Below are positions 60,837 to 64,000 of a DNA stretch of 64,000 nucleotides, piece after piece. Positions within the stretch are counted from its first letter, which is position 1. Every line of letters begins with the position of its first letter. Source of the DNA: Oscarella lobularis (lineage: Eukaryota > Porifera > Homoscleromorpha > Homosclerophorida > Oscarellidae). The translations under genes and the position numbers were made by a program. The stretch is taken from contig NC_089182.1 of the NCBI RefSeq assembly GCF_947507565.1, positions 2,294,001-2,358,000 of the forward strand, given 5' to 3'. The notes under the pieces are model-generated. The model ran no database searches and was not told the origin of the DNA. It worked only from the letters and a program-made list of their open reading frames with translations.

Positions 60837-61063
60837 ACTCCTTCCTGAATAACACGATGATGCTTTTCTTGAGATGCTTTTTTTGTACTGTATGTATGCA
60901 CAGCGTAGTTCGTCAATAACTAGATAATGATGGCCTTTCGCGAGCCATCATGGGATCCCCGAACACCCTCAGAACATTTTTATTACTCTAATTTCAGTAA
61001 AGCCTATTTGCATACTTTGCATCGCAATGCCTAACCAACGTGAGTTGGCATGCTTTATTTTCC
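60837..61063. other. spacer after FN2 copy 2
   Basis: Likely 3' UTR and unique DNA. It contains a short TTTCGCGAGCCATCATGGG region. No gene is supported. Confidence 0.5.
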
Positions 61064-61895
61064 GTCGAAATTTTCTTTTGCACTGACTAATAAGCAGATA
61101 TAGTATCATATCGAAGAGTGTTATGTTTGGACGTCCTGGCAATGGGAAAACGTCGCTGCCATGCGAGGCAACTGAAGAGCCGTCTCGTCGGATTCACTTC
61201 ACCGCGGTGAGGTTACAGTACAGTACTTTGAGTGCTAGCTAACCTTATTCTGTATGGTCAACGGACTCGGGAGCAAAAGGGATCCCTATTCGGTCAGCCC
61301 GTGAAATATCGATGTTACACCCAAGCGGCTTCCCGCATTCATGACAAGCCAAGCCGGAGACAGCCAATAGCGTCAAGGAACCATTGTTAGTTAGTATCCA
61401 TCGCATCCTACCGTGACGCTTCCTCGTTACATAATAATCGGCCTTCAATGATTACTACGACGTCGTATCTCTTCAATTAGCAGCCAAACCAATCGCAAGA
61501 CGGAATCCCTTCGACGCTTCGTTTACTTAGTCCTGTGGCTTCAGTGCAAAGCGACGTTTAAATCTAGCCAGGCAATACGATCGGAAGCCATCCATGCTGT
61601 TGCTTTGCGTGTTGTGCGTACCTTGGTTAGCAGAAAGACGTCACAGGTACCTGTGGTCTATTATTTAATTACTTTAGCTTCCGCGGGCTTATCTAAACGC
61701 TGGAAATGTCGGTTCTCTCATCGAGGGCACTAGGACTTCCCGACCTCAATTCCTACTAAACTATAAATGCAGTCACAGTCTTCGGCCCGCGTCATTCTGT
61801 CGAGAAGATGCTCTGCTATTCTGTCAGTTTTATTGTTTTTATTTGTGTGCCGCTGTGTGCATTTGTACAGGGCGCCCCGACCACCAGGCCATCGC
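61064..61895 (+). repeat. duplicated promoter block, copy 2
   Basis: Counterpart of 57318-58136, with a few small insertions (near 61313 and 61709-61738). It carries the promoter and signal peptide of FN2 copy 3. Confidence 0.9.
61762..61768 (+). promoter_or_regulatory. TATA box of FN2 copy 3
   Basis: TATAAAT 46 bp before the ATG at 61808, same spacing as in copy 1. Confidence 0.6.
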
Positions 61896-61897
61896 TA
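61808..61897 (+). pseudogene. FN2 gene copy 3, 5' part (signal peptide), interrupted
   Basis: ATG and signal peptide (MLCYSVSFIVFICVPLCAFV, then QGAPTTRP) as in copy 1. The frame is cut by the element starting at 61898. The remainder resumes at 63569. Confidence 0.85.
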
Positions 61898-63570
61898 GAG
61901 TCCCGTATCTAGTTTCGAACACATCAACATTGGAACAAGCGATTTACCCTTTAGAACGGACTACCGTCAAAACACTTAAAGGCAAAAATGTGGCGAAATA
62001 ACTCGAGAAACTCGCTGTAAAGTTGCAGCTTGTTTCGTTGCGTTTTAGAGGAGTAAGCGAAGTTAGAAGAGGGAGGAGTCACGTCATCTGTCTTTCGAAC
62101 ACGCCCATGCGCTTTGGAACAGGCTCTCTAACTCCGTCACCTCTTATCGCACAGAGACGTCCTATATACCGTTTGAAAGCCTAAAGCCTCTTCTATCTCG
62201 CTAAATTTATGCGATTGTCGGAGATTGCATTCTCGCTGAGATATCGCCGATTGAGTAAGGAAGGGTAGCGTGCTCTAGATTGGAACACAAGTTTTGTACA
62301 GCGACTAGTGCCTACGCATTCAAACGCAGCCAACTCGTTCACACAGTCTTCTTTCATCATTTTCGCTAGGAGTACGCCGCAATTAGATCGTTTTGTAGCC
62401 ATCAAGTACAAAAATGGGAGGACCATTTTCTGGACGTATGGTCTTTAGCCATTCAGCCTCCTTTGTTCGAGTACGTACCACCACGGATTGTAGAGGAGGC
62501 CACGATGAATCTGTTGAGCAGACCCAAACATGTCGCTTAGAGGCCGAATAGTTCGACCAATTAACGGGCATATATAGATCGACCACGGATTGTAGAGGCC
62601 GATCCGCAACGTTCTTGGCGGCTAGCAGTGATGGACGAACGTCAACGTATTGGCAGTGGAACCCACACGGCTTGCAGAAGGCGATCGATGAGCTCGAGAG
62701 CTAGAGCTACCGTGTGGGTACGGTGCTCGTGAGTGGGGACCACCAACCACTCTAGGGTATTCCCCACTCACGAGCAACCACACGGTAGCTAGGAGCGTTT
62801 TCTCTCTCGAGCTCATCGATCGCCTTCTGCAAGCCGTGTGGGTTCCACTGCCGATGCGTTGACGTTCGTCCATCACTGCTAGCCGCCAAGAACGTTGCGG
62901 ATCGGCTCGCAATGCCCGTCGGTCGAATTATTCGGCCTCGAAGCGACAGTTTGGATCTGCTCGACGGATTCATCGGGGTACGTACTGGAACAAAGTAGGC
63001 TGAATGGCTAAAGACCATACGTCCAGAAAATGGTCCTCCCGTTTTTGTACTTGATGGCTACAAAACGATCTAATCGCGGCGTACTCCTAGCGAAAATGAT
63101 GAAAGAAGACTGTGTGAACGAGTTGGCTGCGTTTGAATGCGTAGGCACTAGTCGCTGCCAGTCGCTGTACAAAACTTGTGTTCCAATCTAGAGCACGCTA
63201 CCCTTCCTTACTCAATCGGCGATATCTCAGCGAGAATGCAATCTCCGACAATCGCATAAATTTAGCGAGATAGAAGAGGCTTTAGGCTTTCAAACGGTAT
63301 ATAGGACGTCTCTGTGCGATAAGAGGTGACGGAGTTAGAGAGCCTGTTCCAAAGCGCATGGGCGTGTTCGAAAGACAGATGACGTGACTCCTCCCTCTTC
63401 TAACTTCGCTTACTCCTCTAAAACGCAACGAAACAAGCTGCAACTTTACAGCGAGTTTCTCGAGTTATTTCGCCACATTTTTGCCTTTAAGTGTTTTGAC
63501 GGTAGTCCGTTCTAAAGGGTAAACCGCTTGTTCCAATGTTGATGTGTTCGAAACTAGATACGGGACTCTA
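61896..63570. mobile_element. long-inverted-repeat (foldback) element with pogo-like fragments, TA-flanked
   Basis: The element 61898-63568 (1671 bp) starts GAGTCCCGTATCTAG and ends with its reverse complement. It has TA on both sides (61896-61897, 63569-63570) where the sister gene has a single TA. Arms of about 842 and 808 bp are reverse complements with some divergence and a ~21-bp loop at 62740-62760. Inside the right arm, minus strand, is a helix-turn-helix-like piece (WNPHGLQKAIDELERENAPS, then YRVVAREWGIP). Facing outward in each arm is a DDE-like piece (EWLKTIRPENGPP and then FVLDGYKTI) ending in a stop. The TA duplication and these pieces point to the Tc1/mariner-pogo superfamily. 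No complete transposase is present, so it is non-autonomous. Confidence 0.85.
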
Positions 63571-64000
63571 TGTCAGACGCATGACGGACCACCGTGCAGT
63601 TTCCCGTTTACGTACAATGGTCAACGCTACACTGCTTGCACCGAAGAAGATTCTCCCAATTATGCTTGGTGCGCAACGGGGACTACAGCAGATCTCGCCG
63701 TCATCTCTTGGGACTACTGCATTAATCCCACATGTTCGCTTCAGGAGTCGACGCCACCTCCTGCTGCACCCACCAAATTGAATGGAAGCAATTTCAGTAC
63801 AGTCAACGCCAAACGGTGTACGACAACTACGTCTGGAATACCGTGCAGATTTCCGTTTGTGTATGTTGGAATCACGTATGATGAATGCACGACCGTCGAC
63901 TTTGGTGGGACTCCGTGGTGTGCAACCGGCGACAATCCTCACATAAACTTTGGCGTATGTCAGTGTGACGGTGCAAATACCTCCGCTACTCCGAACGCTC
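63569..64000 (+). pseudogene. FN2 gene copy 3, 3' part, runs off the window
   Basis: In frame after the element: LCQTHDGPPCSFPFTYNGQR (module 1), an ESTPPPAAPT linker, then an RCTTTTSGIPCRFPFVY module ending CQC near 63966. No stop or shift appears up to 64000. It resembles copy 1 in module 1 and copy 2 in module 2, so it may be a hybrid. Separation from its signal peptide makes it probably non-functional unless the element is removed from the transcript. Confidence 0.8.

Overview
The window is nuclear DNA of a compact, intron-rich animal genome. Introns are mostly 35-100 bases, intergenic gaps are often under 150 bases, and the gene content is metazoan: a LAR-type receptor tyrosine phosphatase, a Disabled adaptor, a BIRC6-like E2, a zinc-type ALAD, secreted fibronectin type II proteins and a 2'-5' oligoadenylate synthetase. 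OAS genes, the small genes and the patchy GH32 gene suggest an early-branching animal, most plausibly a sponge (a homoscleromorph such as Oscarella would fit), but the sequence alone does not prove the species. Exon models are my own reading of splice signals and of family similarity recalled without a search.

1-31200 is a dense housekeeping and signalling block. In order: receptor PTP (5' truncated, +), Disabled (+), SLC35A-type nucleotide-sugar transporter (+), cap methyltransferase CMTR1 (+), HPGD-like SDR (-), complex I subunit NDUFA7 (+), ASNSD1 (-), GET3 ATPase (+), a second SDR (-), OAS-like enzyme (-), ZNG1/COBW metallochaperone (-), kynureninase (+), splicing factor CHERP (-), RABEPK kelch protein (+), RCL1 (-). 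Many neighbours are head-to-head with only 28-120 bp between start codons, implying shared bidirectional promoters. Four introns are best explained as GC-AG introns.

31200-45000 is gene-poor. It holds one candidate spliced transcript of unknown function (31.9-32.6 kb), a ~67-bp AT-rich tandem repeat, a purine-rich tract, two copies of a covarying hairpin, and a 7.3-kb composite satellite in which a 49-bp unit (A) and a 21/24-bp unit (B) alternate as A-B-A-B-A. The very long reading frames in B are a by-product of subunits that are multiples of three.

45000-57300 is dense again: secreted GH32 invertase-like enzyme (-), ZIP zinc transporter (+), ALAD (+), ALG14 (+), C1D (-), and a BIRC6-like E2 with a cysteine-less UBC-like fold before the catalytic one (+). 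ZIP and ALAD lie side by side and ALAD is a zinc enzyme, but a functional link is only a guess.

57300-64000 is a recently amplified family of secreted FN2-repeat proteins: one intact gene, one broken by two deletions, and one split between signal peptide and first FN2 domain by a 1671-bp, almost fully palindromic element flanked by TA, carrying pogo-like transposase fragments. The first and third copies share an ~820-bp duplicated promoter block with a TATA box.
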